From positions 1,158,501 through 1,222,500 of the forward strand of contig JBBCGG010000001.1 in NCBI GenBank assembly GCA_037200525.1: DNA of 64,000 bases, given 5' to 3'. Made by a program: the position numbers and the translations under genes. Source of the stretch: Methylocella sp. (lineage in GTDB: Bacteria; Pseudomonadota; Alphaproteobacteria; Rhizobiales; Beijerinckiaceae). Within the stretch, counting starts at the first letter, position 1. Each line of letters opens with the position of its first letter. Below the pieces are notes generated by a model that saw only the letters and a list, made by a program, of their open reading frames with translations, was not told the DNA's origin and searched no databases. Below, piece after piece: positions 9,277 through 18,190 of this stretch.

Positions 9277-9325
9277 TTTATCCCTTTAAGTTGGTTAGTC
9301 AGACTTTAGAAATGGCGGGTCGCCA

Positions 9326-10024
9326 TTAGGCCGCGTCGACCAGAACGATCTCTGAATCTTCGAGAGCTTTGATTTTCAGGACCGCTTCGTTCTGGATGGC
9401 CCCGCCATCGCGCGCGTCAAGACGCACGCCATTGACCTCGATAGCCCCTTGCGCCGGGACTAGATAGCCGCTGCGCTCGACGCCGAGCGGATATTCTACA
9501 ACCTCGCCGGTCTTCAGCGTGGCGCCGAGCACCCGCGCATCCGCCCGAATCGGCAAGGCGTCGGCATCCCCCTCGAAGCCGCTAGCCAATGCAACGAGAC
9601 GCCCATCGCGGTCGGATTTCGGAAAGGGCTTTGCACCCCATGACGGGGCGCCGCCGCGACGGGTCGGCTCGATCCAGATCTGAAAGATCTTCGTTGGCGC
9701 GGCTTCGAGATTATATTCCGAATGCCGGATGCCCGTGCCTGCGCTCATCACCTGGACGTCGCCGGCCTCGGTGCGTCCCTTATTGCCAAAATTGTCCTGA
9801 TGCGTGATCGCGCCTTGCCGGACGTAGGTTATGATCTCCATGTCGGCATGAGGATGCGCGGGAAAGCCGGTGTTCGGAGCGATCTCGTCGTCGTTCCACA
9901 CCCTCAGAGCGCCAACGCCCATGCGTTTTGGGTCATAATAGCTGGCGAAGGAAAAATGGTGCTTGGCCTTGAGCCACCCATGGTCGGCTCCGGCAAGTCC
10001 CTTGAAGCTTCTGCGTTCGATCAT
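9326..10024 (-). CDS. Pirin family protein (quercetinase-like, YhaK/YhhW type)
   Basis: 232 residues with two cupin folds. The N-terminal cupin shows the metal-binding pattern HPHADMEIITY and, further on, SAGTGIRHSEYN, giving three His and one Glu as in iron-dependent pirins. Some members cleave flavonols; others act as redox sensors. It is first in the pirin-wrbA-doxX run and divergent from a LysR gene, an arrangement common for electrophile/quinone-inducible operons. Confidence 0.9.
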   Translation of the reverse strand: MIERRSFKGLAGADHGWLKAKHHFSFASYYDPKRMGVGALRVWNDDEIAPNTGFPAHPHADMEIITYVRQGAITHQDNFGNKGRTEAGDVQVMSAGTGIRHSEYNLEAAPTKIFQIWIEPTRRGGAPSWGAKPFPKSDRDGRLVALASGFEGDADALPIRADARVLGATLKTGEVVEYPLGVERSGYLVPAQGAIEVNGVRLDARDGGAIQNEAVLKIKALEDSEIVLVDAA

Positions 10025-10062
10025 TTCAAATCCTCTGTCGCGTCCTCAAAGAGCGCTATCGT

Positions 10063-10073
10063 TTCACGGTGAA
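10063..10073. promoter_or_regulatory. Possible LysR binding site
   Basis: A short perfect inverted repeat TTCAC-G-GTGAA lies 38 bases upstream of the pirin start within the 137-base divergent gap. LysR-type sites are usually short imperfect palindromes of this sort, but this one is only five base pairs per arm. Confidence 0.3.
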
Positions 10074-10161
10074 CGACCATGCTCGAGCTGTTTCGCTATA
10101 TTTACGACCGGTGTATGATAAAAAAATAGAAAGTCTGGAAAGTCACCCGTTCGAGATTTTT

Positions 10162-11064
10162 ATGGCAAAACTCCCCGATCTTGAGGGACTCGCGATCTTC
10201 GCCAAGGTGGTGGAGATGCGCTCGATCGCCGCGGCGGCGGCTGATCTGCGGCTCTCCGCGCCGACCGTTTCCAAGGCGTTGAGCCGGCTTGAAAAGCGCC
10301 TCGGCGCGCGGCTCTTCAATCGCACCTCGCGCCGGCTCGCGCTTACCGACGCGGGTCAACAGCTGGCCGCGCGAGCGATTCGCCTCGTCGCCGACGCCGA
10401 AGCCGCCGAGGCAGACCTTCTGGCGCAGTCGGCGACGCCGCGCGGGCTGGTGCGGCTTGCGGCGCCGATGTCGTTCGGTCTCAGGGAGGTGGCGCCCCTT
10501 CTCCCGGAGTTCTTTGCGCGCTGCCCGGAAGTTTCCGTTGATCTTCATCTCAGCGACGCCACGGTCGATCTCATCGGCGATGGTTTTGATGCGGCCTTGC
10601 GGGTGGGTTTTCTGCCGGATTCTTCCCTGGTCGCCCGTCGGCTTTGCGCGACGCCCCGATTTACCGTCGCCGCGCCCTCCTATCTGAAACGGCATGGGCG
10701 ACCGACGCATCCAGCGCAACTCAGCGAGCACGCTTGTCTTGGCTACGCTTATCTTGCGACCCCCGACGTCTGGCGTTTTTCCAATGCGGCCGGCGAGGAA
10801 GTGGCGATTCGACCCGCGGGCCCGCTGCGCGTCAATAATGGCGACGCGCTGATGCCCGCCTTGCTCGCGGGCGTTGGCGTTGGCGATCAGCCGGAGTTCA
10901 TCGTCAAGGAAGCGCTTGCCGATGGAAGTCTCGAGATCGTCCTGACCGATTGGCTGACGCCCCAGGGCAGCCTTTACCTCGTGACGCCGCCCGGCGGTCC
11001 GCGTCCCGCCCGCGTCGAGGCTCTTTGCGATTTCCTCGCCGAGCGTCTGGCCCGGCGGAAATAG
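10162..11064 (+). CDS. LysR family transcriptional regulator
   Basis: 300 residues. The winged helix-turn-helix occupies residues about 6-65 (FAKVVEMRSIAAAAADLRLS then SKALSRLEKRLGARLFNRTSR), followed by a periplasmic-binding-like effector domain. I chose the ATG at 10162 (MAKLPDLEGLAIFAKV) because it places the domain correctly; the in-frame start at 10069 would add 31 unusual residues. It is divergent from pirin-wrbA-doxX and most probably activates that operon in response to a quinone or electrophile. Confidence 0.9.
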   Translation: MAKLPDLEGLAIFAKVVEMRSIAAAAADLRLSAPTVSKALSRLEKRLGARLFNRTSRRLALTDAGQQLAARAIRLVADAEAAEADLLAQSATPRGLVRLAAPMSFGLREVAPLLPEFFARCPEVSVDLHLSDATVDLIGDGFDAALRVGFLPDSSLVARRLCATPRFTVAAPSYLKRHGRPTHPAQLSEHACLGYAYLATPDVWRFSNAAGEEVAIRPAGPLRVNNGDALMPALLAGVGVGDQPEFIVKEALADGSLEIVLTDWLTPQGSLYLVTPPGGPRPARVEALCDFLAERLARRK

Positions 11065-11156
11065 CCAGGTGGCAATAGCCAGCCCGCCCCTTGCGCTTTT
11101 GAGCTGCGAAGAAAACCTATTGGCTATGGCTTTTTCGGCGAACGGGATTTTCCAAG

Positions 11157-11525
11157 ATGAGCCTCGATCTCAAAATCAAGCGCGTTTACGATCCGCCGGA
11201 GGCTGGCGACGGCATGCGCATTCTGGTCGATCGGATCTGGCCGCGCGGCGTAAGCAAAGAGGCCGCCGCCCTGACGCTATGGCTGAAAGAGATCGCTCCC
11301 AGCACGGAACTGCGCAAATGGTTCGATCATGACCCGGCGCGCTGGAGCGAGTTTCAAAGCCGCTACCGCTCTGAACTGGACGCCAACCCGGACGCGGTGG
11401 CGCAGCTTCGGGATCTTTTGAAAAAAGGGCGCGCGACGCTTCTCTACGCCGCGCATGATGCGGAGCATAATAACGCGCTTGTTCTGGCCGACTATATCCA
11501 TCAAACCAATCGCCGCCCGCGATAG
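11157..11525 (+). CDS. DUF488 family protein
   Basis: 122 residues with the family signature RVYDPP and ILVDRIWPRG near the N-terminus, the central WFDHDPARWSEFQSRY and the C-terminal LLYAAHDAEHNNALVL. Members (YeaO type) have no settled biochemical function. The conserved Asp, Arg and Trp residues of the family are all present. It stands between the LysR gene and the globin gene. Confidence 0.88.
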   Translation: MSLDLKIKRVYDPPEAGDGMRILVDRIWPRGVSKEAAALTLWLKEIAPSTELRKWFDHDPARWSEFQSRYRSELDANPDAVAQLRDLLKKGRATLLYAAHDAEHNNALVLADYIHQTNRRPR

Positions 11526-11610
11526 ATCCATCCGTTGCGCCGCCCGCCGCGCATGAGGCGGCGATCAGTTGGTTACGCGTGGGCCGCCATTCGACCTTTG
11601 AGGCTTTGAC

Positions 11611-12067
11611 ATGACGCAGAAGATCCTTTCCGAACCTGAGCGCCGCGGGCAGACCATCGATAAGATTGAGACCGAAACCGGGATTGATGATGCAATGATC
11701 GAGAAGCTCGTGCGGGCCTTCTATGATCGCGTTCGCGTCGACGCGCTGCTCAGGCCGGTTTTTGCGGCCAAGATCGTCGACTGGGAGCCGCATCTGCAGC
11801 AGACGTTCGCCTTCTGGTCGTCGCTGGCTGAGCGGGCGCTGCCACGGTCGGCCAATGCAAAAGCATCTGCCATTGCCGGTCGACGCCAAGCACTTCGACC
11901 GCTGGCTGGAGCTGTTCGAGAGCGCGGCGCGCGAAATCTGCCCGCCGCAGGCCGCAGACCATTTCATCGAGCGGGCGCGACGGGTCGCCGAGAGTCTGGA
12001 GCTCGGCATCGCCGGGACGAACGGAGTCCTGCTGGGCAAGGGCGAGCGCTACAACAGCATGGCCTGA
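11611..12067 (+). pseudogene. Group III truncated hemoglobin, frameshifted
   Basis: The first part reads in one frame from ATG 11611 (helix A-E region: MIEKLVRAFYDRVRVDALL, then DWEPHLQQTFAFWSSL). The second part reads in the +1 frame, with HGRPMQKHLPLPVDAKHFDRW and the end LELGIAGTNGVLLGKGERY. Together they form a typical group III globin, including the proximal-His block HLPLP--HFDRW. The frames must join at about 11822-11832, which needs either two extra bases or one fewer. In the first frame the gene continues to 12078 as unrelated arginine-rich sequence. It is either a real inactivation or a base-calling error. Confidence 0.8.
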
Positions 12068-12086
12068 CCTCCCGATAGGCGCTAAA

Positions 12087-12569
12087 ATGCGCCGCATGTC
12101 GAAGAGCACGCCCGCCATTCTGGCCCTCGAGCGGACCGGCGTTTCCTTCACGGTGCGTAGCTACGCCTATGATCCCGACGCCGAGCGCATCGGTCTGCAT
12201 GCGGCCGCGGCGCTTGGCGAGGCTCCTCACCGCGTCCTGAAAACGCTGATGGCGGAAGTTGACGGCAAGCCGGTCTGCGTCATCGTTCCCTCGGACCGCG
12301 AGGTGAGCATGAAGAAACTGGCGGCGGCTTTCGGCGGCAAATCGGCCAAAATGATGCGTCCAGCCGACGCCGAGCGGCTGACCGGCTATCATGTCGGCGG
12401 CATCAGTCCATTCGGCCAAAAGCGCAAGGCTCCGACCGGAATCGAAGAGGCGGCGCTGCAGGAAGACTTCGTCTTCATCAACGGCGGCCAGCGCGGCTCG
12501 CAGGTGCGGCTCAACCCGCGCGATGCCTGCGCCGCGCTGCAAGCAAAGGCTGTATCTCTCACCGCCTGA
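12087..12569 (+). CDS. ybaK: Cys-tRNA(Pro)/aminoacyl-tRNA deacylase, YbaK/EbsC type
   Basis: 160 residues. YbaK hydrolyses Cys wrongly loaded onto tRNA-Pro. The family features are seen: TPAILALERTGVSFTVRSY at the N-terminus, HRVLKTLMAEVDGK with the catalytic Lys, and the glycine-rich GYHVGGISPFGQKR loop that binds the 3' adenosine. An alternative start is the ATG at 12096. It lies 19 bases after the globin gene. Confidence 0.93.
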   Translation: MRRMSKSTPAILALERTGVSFTVRSYAYDPDAERIGLHAAAALGEAPHRVLKTLMAEVDGKPVCVIVPSDREVSMKKLAAAFGGKSAKMMRPADAERLTGYHVGGISPFGQKRKAPTGIEEAALQEDFVFINGGQRGSQVRLNPRDACAALQAKAVSLTA

Positions 12570-12726
12570 TCAACCCCAAAATTCCAGCCAGAGCCTCACG
12601 GAGAAAGAACGCGTTGACCTTGGCGTTGCGATCGCCCTAATGGACGCCCGAAACAGCATCGCCATCGGTTTTCGCCGCGCTGCTTCAAGGGGATAGATGT
12701 CCCGGCAATCCAAGAGGTGTTAGACC

Positions 12727-13107
12727 ATGCCGCTCGTTCGAATCGACCTTGCCGAAGGCAAGACAAAAGAATACCGCCGGACCATCGGCGACGTCGTATA
12801 CGATGCAATGGTCGCGACTCTGAACGTCCCCAAGGATGACCGCTTTCAGGTCATCGCCGAACATCCGGCGAGCGACTTGATCATCGATCCGACCTATCTC
12901 GGGATCGCTAGGTCAGCCGAGTGCATCATCATTCAGGTTACGCTCAATGATGGACGGACGGTCGATATGAAGCGCGCCTTCTACAAGGCGGTGGCGGACG
13001 GATTGCATCAACGCCTTGCTTTGCGACCAGAGGATGTCGTCATCACCCTCGTCGAGGTCCGCAAGGAGAACTGGTCCTTCGGCAATGGCGTGGCCCAATA
13101 CGCTTAG
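12727..13107 (+). CDS. Tautomerase family protein
   Basis: 126 residues beginning MPLVRIDL, with Pro2 as the likely N-terminal catalytic proline after Met removal. This is the longer, about 125-residue class of the tautomerase superfamily, made of two beta-alpha-beta units, as in malonate semialdehyde decarboxylase-like proteins. The C-terminal VVITLVEVRKENWSFGNG is typical of it. A good AAGAGGTG ribosome site precedes the ATG. Substrate unknown. Confidence 0.87.
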   Translation: MPLVRIDLAEGKTKEYRRTIGDVVYDAMVATLNVPKDDRFQVIAEHPASDLIIDPTYLGIARSAECIIIQVTLNDGRTVDMKRAFYKAVADGLHQRLALRPEDVVITLVEVRKENWSFGNGVAQYA

Positions 13108-13219
13108 GCCCTCTCTGATACAAACTGCTCAGCCGGGAGGGCGCGCAAGTTCGGCGCGCGTCTCGCCGGCAGGGCGGCCTTTGGCGCGGCGTCTCGACAA
13201 GCTACGGTCTAAACGCCGG

Positions 13220-13564
13220 CTACTTCGTGCAGTCGACAAGGTCCTTGTCTTCGATCGAAAACACTTTTCCGGCCTCGATCGATAGATTCTTCACGGCGCA
13301 GACGCGGCCTTTTTCGAAGCCGATCTTCACGTCATATTGGCCCGTCGCGACATCGGTGATTTTCAGCCGCTCGTCGTGATCGACTTCGCGGTCCTTGTCG
13401 TTCAGACATTGGTTCTCGCCGAAGGCGGCCGCGCCGGAGGGCGAGAGCCGCAGTTCGGTCACGGTCGCGGAAGTGAGGTTCCAGAACCTTGTCGCCTTTT
13501 CGGCGGCGATCGCGGGCGCGACGGAAAAAATCATGAGTGCTGCGGCGACAGGACTGAGACGCAT
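13220..13564 (-). CDS. Secreted protein of unknown function
   Basis: 114 residues from ATG 13564, which gives a signal peptide (MRLSPVAAALMIFSVAPAIAA). The mature part begins EKATRFWNLTSATVTELRLS and contains three Cys and the acidic patch NDKDREVDHDERLKI. It reads like a small beta-rich periplasmic domain of a type common in Hyphomicrobiales. I know of no function. The longer in-frame start at 13615 would hide the signal peptide. Confidence 0.75.
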   Translation of the reverse strand: MRLSPVAAALMIFSVAPAIAAEKATRFWNLTSATVTELRLSPSGAAAFGENQCLNDKDREVDHDERLKITDVATGQYDVKIGFEKGRVCAVKNLSIEAGKVFSIEDKDLVDCTK

Positions 13565-13700
13565 TTTCGACCTTTCAACGGCCAACGGCTTCCCTTTTGG
13601 TTTTAGCGCCCTCAAAGCGAATTGAACAGGCGTGACAGCCCAGCGGTTGCCTAAATAGAGCCGACGCTCTAGAAGCGACCCTCATCCCCGGGGTTTTTTC

Positions 13701-14414
13701 ATGCGTCCTTCCAATCGCGCCGCCGACGAATTGCGGCCAGTTACGCTCGAACGTAGTGTCGCGCGCTATGCCGAAGGCTCTTGCCTGATTAAATTCGGCG
13801 GCACCCATGTGCTTTGCACCGCTTCCCTTGAAGACAAGCCGCCTGCCTGGCTGCGCGGCCAGGGCAGGGGTTGGGTCACCGCCGAATACGCCATGCTGCC
13901 GCGTGCGACTCACACCCGCACCCGCCGCGAGTCGACGTCGGGGAAACAGTCTGGCCGCACGCAGGAAATTCAGCGCCTCATCGGCCGAAGCCTGCGCGCC
14001 GTCACCAATCTCCAGGCCCTCGGCGAGCGGCAGATCACCATCGACTGCGACGTTCTGCAAGCCGATGGCGGCACGCGGACGGCTGCGATCACCGGCGCCT
14101 GGGTCGCCTTGCATGATTGCCTCAAATGGATGCGCGGACGCTCGATCATCAAGGACCATCCCCTGCGCGATCACGTCGCCGCGATCTCCTGCGGCATCTC
14201 CAATGGCGGCGCGGTTCTCGACCTCGATTACGCCGAGGATTCGGCCGCTGAAACCGACGCCAATTTCGTCATGACCGGTTCCGGCTCCCTAGTCGAAGTG
14301 CAGGCGACGGCGGAGGCCGCAGTGTTCAGCGAGGTTCAATTGCAGGCCATGCTGGCGCTCGCTCGAACCGGAATTGCAAAGCTCGTGGAGCTGCAGAAAA
14401 ATACGGTCGCGTAA
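13701..14414 (+). CDS. rph: Ribonuclease PH
   Basis: A 237-residue phosphorolytic 3'-5' exoribonuclease that trims tRNA 3' ends. Recognised by the start [18 protein letters not shown], the block [16 protein letters not shown] (phosphate and RNA binding) and the core [20 protein letters not shown]. It ends immediately before the rdgB start codon, a conserved pairing in alphaproteobacteria. Confidence 0.97.
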   Translation: MRPSNRAADELRPVTLERSVARYAEGSCLIKFGGTHVLCTASLEDKPPAWLRGQGRGWVTAEYAMLPRATHTRTRRESTSGKQSGRTQEIQRLIGRSLRAVTNLQALGERQITIDCDVLQADGGTRTAAITGAWVALHDCLKWMRGRSIIKDHPLRDHVAAISCGISNGGAVLDLDYAEDSAAETDANFVMTGSGSLVEVQATAEAAVFSEVQLQAMLALARTGIAKLVELQKNTVA

Positions 14415-15065
14415 ATGCCGCGCGGTTTCGACGGAAAGCTCGTCATCGCCACGCACAATGAAGGCAAACTCGCAGAAATGCGCGAGCTGCTCGATTTCTA
14501 TGGCGTCGAAGCGATCTCGGCTGGCGAACTTGGCCTGCCTGAGCCAGAAGAAACGGGCTCGACTTTTCAGGCCAATTCCGAACTCAAGGCGCGGGCTGCG
14601 GCGAAAGGCGCCAATTGTCCGGCGCTGGCCGATGATTCAGGGCTCTGCGTCGATGCGCTCGATGGCGCGCCGGGCATTTATTCGGCGCGTTGGGCGGGTC
14701 CGACGCGAGATTTCGTAATAGGACGGGCGAAGGTCGAAGAGGCGCTACTCGCCGCTGGGGCGAAGCCGCCGTTCAAGGCCCATTTCATCTGCGTGCTCAC
14801 CCTTGCGTTTCCGGATGGCGAGACGCAAAGCTTTGAGGGCGCGGTGCATGGCCAGCTGGTTTTTCCGCCGCGCGGCTCGCTAGTATTCGGTTATGACCCG
14901 ATTTTCCTCCCCGACAATTTGACCAAGACTTTTGGTGAAATGACGCTGGAGGAAAAGCATTCCATTCCGCGCGACGGATCGCCGGCCCTGTCCCATCGCG
15001 CGCGGGCGTTCCAGGCTTTTGCGCGCGCCTGCTTGGTCGGTCGAGGCGGCTCGAATCCCGCCTGA
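14415..15065 (+). CDS. rdgB: XTP/dITP pyrophosphatase (HAM1/RdgB)
   Basis: 216 residues. RdgB removes deaminated purine triphosphates from the nucleotide pool. Family motifs: VIATHNEGKLAEM at the N-terminus, ALADDSGLCVDALDGAPGIYSARWAG, FGYDPIFLP, and the C-terminal LSHRARAFQAF. It abuts rph without a gap, so the two are probably co-transcribed. hemW follows further downstream, as in many relatives. Confidence 0.97.
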   Translation: MPRGFDGKLVIATHNEGKLAEMRELLDFYGVEAISAGELGLPEPEETGSTFQANSELKARAAAKGANCPALADDSGLCVDALDGAPGIYSARWAGPTRDFVIGRAKVEEALLAAGAKPPFKAHFICVLTLAFPDGETQSFEGAVHGQLVFPPRGSLVFGYDPIFLPDNLTKTFGEMTLEEKHSIPRDGSPALSHRARAFQAFARACLVGRGGSNPA

Positions 15066-15183
15066 CTGCCTGCGTCATTAGGCTTCACATAAACTGGGGC
15101 CGAATGGCTTGATTTCAGGTGCTCCGCACAATATTATTGTTGCAGTGCAATAAAGCTTGCCGCGGCTCAAGGGAGGGCGCGCT

Positions 15184-15501
15184 ATGTCGGTAGTCTGGAA
15201 CACCAAATATGGATCGCGCCGCGTGCGCTACGATCCGCCGACGCTCAAGGAAGCTCTCCTTGCGGCCCAAGGTTTGACGGACCAGCTGATGGAGCAGGTT
15301 GAGATCGCCGCCGCGCTGATGGATCTCCCGGTCGAAGAGGTGCGCGCCGAATTGTTCAAGAGCGCGCCACTGCGTAAAGCCGAGCAAATCGTCACCTCGG
15401 GCGGCCGCGTGCCTCGCACGGTGGTCGTAGAGCGCAAGGCGAGCCGGCGCGTTGTCCCCGGCGCTCGCAGCGCTCTCCGCCCGTCGTCTTCAGTCGCGTA
15501 A
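15184..15501 (+). CDS. Conserved small protein of unknown function
   Basis: 105 residues from ATG 15184, preceded by a GGGAGGGC ribosome site. The first two thirds are helical and acidic (TLKEALLAAQGLTDQLMEQVEIAAALMDLPVEEV), followed by a basic, probably disordered tail (VVVERKASRRVVPGARSALR). No signal peptide or membrane segment is present. The length and position between rdgB and hemW suggest a conserved housekeeping protein in the order, but I cannot name a function. Confidence 0.65.
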   Translation: MSVVWNTKYGSRRVRYDPPTLKEALLAAQGLTDQLMEQVEIAAALMDLPVEEVRAELFKSAPLRKAEQIVTSGGRVPRTVVVERKASRRVVPGARSALRPSSSVA

Positions 15502-15565
15502 TCTCGGAGATTGTCAGGGCGCGGCGTCTTTAGGCTAAGCAGGCCATAGGCGATTGCGCCTTGAA

Positions 15566-15601
15566 GCATGATCCTGAAAAGTCAGACTTTTCGAATGAGG
15601 T
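15566..15601. repeat. REP-like dispersed hairpin element
   Basis: GCATGATCCTGAAAAGT-CAG-ACTTTTCGAATGA, with a perfect seven-base-pair stem at 15576-15592. A second copy in the opposite orientation is at 19951-19986. Elements of this GCATGATCC-GAAAA type are widespread between genes in Hyphomicrobiales. Confidence 0.6.
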
Positions 15602-15637
15602 ATTAGATCTCGGGCGCGCTTTTTAAGCCGTCATGCG

Positions 15638-16399
15638 CTAGCGAACCAATTCAGCATAGGCCGTAAAGCGCGCCGGAAGGATGGGTTGCGCGCCGGCGAT
15701 GACCTTGGGCAAGGTTACTCGCGCCATTTTGTAATCATAGCTGAAGCCTATATTCGCCGGCTTTCTGGTCGGCGATTGCGCATTGGTGGCTTCGGGCCGC
15801 CGCGTCGCTGCGGTTTCGTCGGCCGCTTCGACGCTCATTTCATTGGCGGCTTGCTTTGTCTTGTCGGCGACCGCGGGCTCTCGTCTTCCCGCCAAATTGT
15901 CGAAGACCCACGCAACATTGCGCACCAGTCCGCCAAAGATAGATCCCTGCTCGGCGGGCTGGAGTTCCGCCTGATTGGGAGCAGCGGCCCCTTTGCGCGA
16001 GGCGTTCGCGGCCACCATGACGCGCGGCGCGTTGCAATCGCGTATGCCGAGCGCGATCAATTCCGAGCCGCGCAAAACCTTGTAGGTGCGCGTTAAGGCT
16101 CCGAGCCGCGCCCGCACGGCCGCAGGGTAGGAATCGAATAGTCGCTGCGACGCCTCGAGGTTGCTGCGATGGTCGCGCGGATCGTAAGCCAGATGAAATT
16201 TTAGCGTGCTGTCCGGATAAACGCAGACGTTGGGAAGGCTAAGCGCAAGGGTGCACGCAGAACGGCATTCGTGCAGTCTGACCTCCCGATCCGAGGCCCG
16301 GTAGAGTTCGGTCTGATTTTGATACTTGTCCACATAGCCGCCGACGTCCTTCATGACGATAACGGGCGCCGGCATCGGCGGAGGCTCCAGATAACTCAA
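15638..16399 (-). CDS. Uncharacterised protein, possibly ClpP/crotonase-like fold, N-terminus uncertain
   Basis: 253 residues from a TTG at 16399, which lies just two codons after an in-frame TAA stop, so nothing can extend it upstream. The first 120 residues (VIVMKDVGGYVDKYQ, HECRSACTLALSLPNVCVYPDS, LKFHLAYDP) have the shape of periplasmic ClpP-like proteins related to COG3904, where a GG-V loop and an S-A-C/S turn surround the active site. The second half is low in complexity and of no known kind. No signal peptide is visible although relatives are exported. It may be a shortened or decaying gene. Confidence 0.5.
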   Translation of the reverse strand: MSYLEPPPMPAPVIVMKDVGGYVDKYQNQTELYRASDREVRLHECRSACTLALSLPNVCVYPDSTLKFHLAYDPRDHRSNLEASQRLFDSYPAAVRARLGALTRTYKVLRGSELIALGIRDCNAPRVMVAANASRKGAAAPNQAELQPAEQGSIFGGLVRNVAWVFDNLAGRREPAVADKTKQAANEMSVEAADETAATRRPEATNAQSPTRKPANIGFSYDYKMARVTLPKVIAGAQPILPARFTAYAELVR

Positions 16400-16542
16400 A
16401 TCTTAGACCTATTCCTCTTAAGCGTTGTCGGCGCGCAAAAGCTCGCATCGCAATTGTACCGAAACGTGGTGAACGCTTTCTTAAGCAATCAAGCCGAATC
16501 TTTTATTCGGATGAAGGCATGTACGCGCAAACCAAGGGTTTT

Positions 16543-16628
16543 GACTCTAGACTTTAAAGTTGTGACTCTGACTTTAGTTAAGGCGTGACTTTGACCACGC
16601 GGAATTCTTGGAGGGGGCGGAATTCTTG
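16543..16628 (+). repeat. Cluster of short direct repeats upstream of hemW
   Basis: GACTCT-GACTTTA-GTT is repeated at 16543 and 16564, with a partial copy GACTTTGACC at 16587. It is followed by two exact copies of GCGGAATTCTTG at 16599 and 16617 (18-base period). A palindrome GCGGCA-AA-TGCCGC begins at 16628. They fill most of the gap before hemW. Function unknown. Confidence 0.55.
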
Positions 16629-16686
16629 CGGCAAATGCCGCGGCCGGCGCAAGCCGCGTGACTGCCGCAGCATGGCGTGAGATAAG

Positions 16687-17862
16687 ATGAGCATGTCTGA
16701 TCAAAACCTCATCGTCGCTGATCCTGGCTTCGGCATCTATGTGCATTGGCCGTTTTGCCTGTCGAAATGCCCCTATTGCGATTTCAACAGCCATGTCCGC
16801 CAGCATCCGATCGACGAAAAGCGCTTCATCTCGGCGTTCAAGATGGAACTCGCTCATCGCGCGAGCTTGACCGCTGGCCGCACCGTGTCATCGATCTTTT
16901 TCGGCGGCGGCACGCCTTCCCTGATGCAGGCCGGGACAGCGGCCAGCATTCTTGATGCGATCGCCGCGCATTGGGCCATTGCGCCGCACGCGGAAATCAC
17001 GCTCGAGGCCAACCCGACCAGCGTCGAGGCGGAGCGTTTTCGCGGCTTTCGCGCAGCCGGCGTCAATCGAGTTTCGCTCGGCATCCAGGCGCTGAACGAC
17101 GCCGATCTGAAGGCGCTCGGCCGCACCCATACGGCGGCGGAGGCGCTGGCCGCCGTGCAGCTCGCCGGCTCGATCTTCGAGCGTTATTCCTTTGATTTGA
17201 TTTACGCGCGGCCGGGACAAAGCGTGAAGGACTGGCGTCTGGAATTGGACGCGGCGCTTCAACATGCGCGCGACCATCTCTCGCTGTATCAGCTCACTAT
17301 CGAGCCGGGCACGATGTTTCAGCGTCTGCGCGATGTCGGAAAGCTTAAAATCCCCGACAATGACCTTGGCCGCGATTTTTGGGACGCAACGCAAGAGACG
17401 ATGAATGCTGCGGGGCTGCCGGCCTATGAGATCTCCAACCATGCTCGCCCCGGAGCCGAAAGCCGGCACAATCTGATCTATTGGCGCTATGGCGAATATG
17501 CCGGCGTCGGGCCGGGGGCGCATGGCCGCATCCTGACCGCGAACGGGCGCCGCGCTCAGGCGACGGAGCGCGATCCCGATAAATGGCTGACCATCGTCGA
17601 GAGCAATGGCCATGCGCTGATCGAGGACGAGTTTTTGTCGCGCGAAGAACAGGCCGATGAGTTTCTGCTGATGGGTCTGAGACTCGCCGAGGGCATCGAA
17701 CCGAACCGCTTTCACGCCATGTCCGGCCGTAGCCTAGACCCGCGCCGAGTGGCCTCGCTCATCTCCGACGGCATGGTGGAATACACGCCGGATGGACGCA
17801 TCAGAGTGAGCGCGGAGGGCTTTCCGGTGCTCGACGCCGTCGTCGCCGACCTCGCCGCCTAA
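16687..17862 (+). CDS. hemW: Radical SAM heme chaperone HemW
   Basis: 391 residues. The [4Fe-4S] motif is CLSKCPYC within YVHWPFCLSKCPYCDFNSH (CxxxCxxC). Other family blocks are FFGGGTPSLM, EANPTSVE, RVSLGIQALND and YEISNHARPGAESRHNLIYWRYG, the last being the HemW-type His-rich segment. It used to be annotated as oxygen-independent coproporphyrinogen oxidase, but this three-Cys group inserts heme into respiratory proteins. It belongs to the rph-rdgB-hemW neighbourhood. Confidence 0.95.
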   Translation: MSMSDQNLIVADPGFGIYVHWPFCLSKCPYCDFNSHVRQHPIDEKRFISAFKMELAHRASLTAGRTVSSIFFGGGTPSLMQAGTAASILDAIAAHWAIAPHAEITLEANPTSVEAERFRGFRAAGVNRVSLGIQALNDADLKALGRTHTAAEALAAVQLAGSIFERYSFDLIYARPGQSVKDWRLELDAALQHARDHLSLYQLTIEPGTMFQRLRDVGKLKIPDNDLGRDFWDATQETMNAAGLPAYEISNHARPGAESRHNLIYWRYGEYAGVGPGAHGRILTANGRRAQATERDPDKWLTIVESNGHALIEDEFLSREEQADEFLLMGLRLAEGIEPNRFHAMSGRSLDPRRVASLISDGMVEYTPDGRIRVSAEGFPVLDAVVADLAA

Positions 17863-18190
17863 ATGCGAGCGCGGTCGCCTCGACGATCGGGCTCGTCATC
17901 TGCTCGTTTAGCAACATAAACCCGCTTGAGCGGCGTGCGGCTGCTCGTCGCCGCGTTGCGGTCGTTTGGTCAGGCGCGCCAGCTCGATGCGCGATAGTTC
18001 GCGCGGACACATGCTCGCCACATTCAACGGCTTAATCTAAACGGTCACTCATTTGCGCATGAATCAGGGTCAATCTTTGCCTGCGCGTCAACGTCGATCA
18101 TCGTTACGCGACATTAACCGTTAGAGTTTTAATGAGTTCGGTCACCATAGCGGTGGCCATCGCCGCCAAACCGAGAACTGCGAGATTCCA
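17863..18190. other. Intergenic region before the DUF882 gene
   Basis: 328 bases without a supported gene. An AT-rich patch ATTAACCGTTAGAGTTTTAA around 18113-18133 is a likely promoter region for the following gene; no clear -35/-10 pair could be assigned. Confidence 0.4.

Noticed and set aside
15040-15062. GGCTCGAATCCCGCC resembles a tRNA 3' end
   Set aside because: It lies inside the last codons of rdgB and no cloverleaf can be formed.
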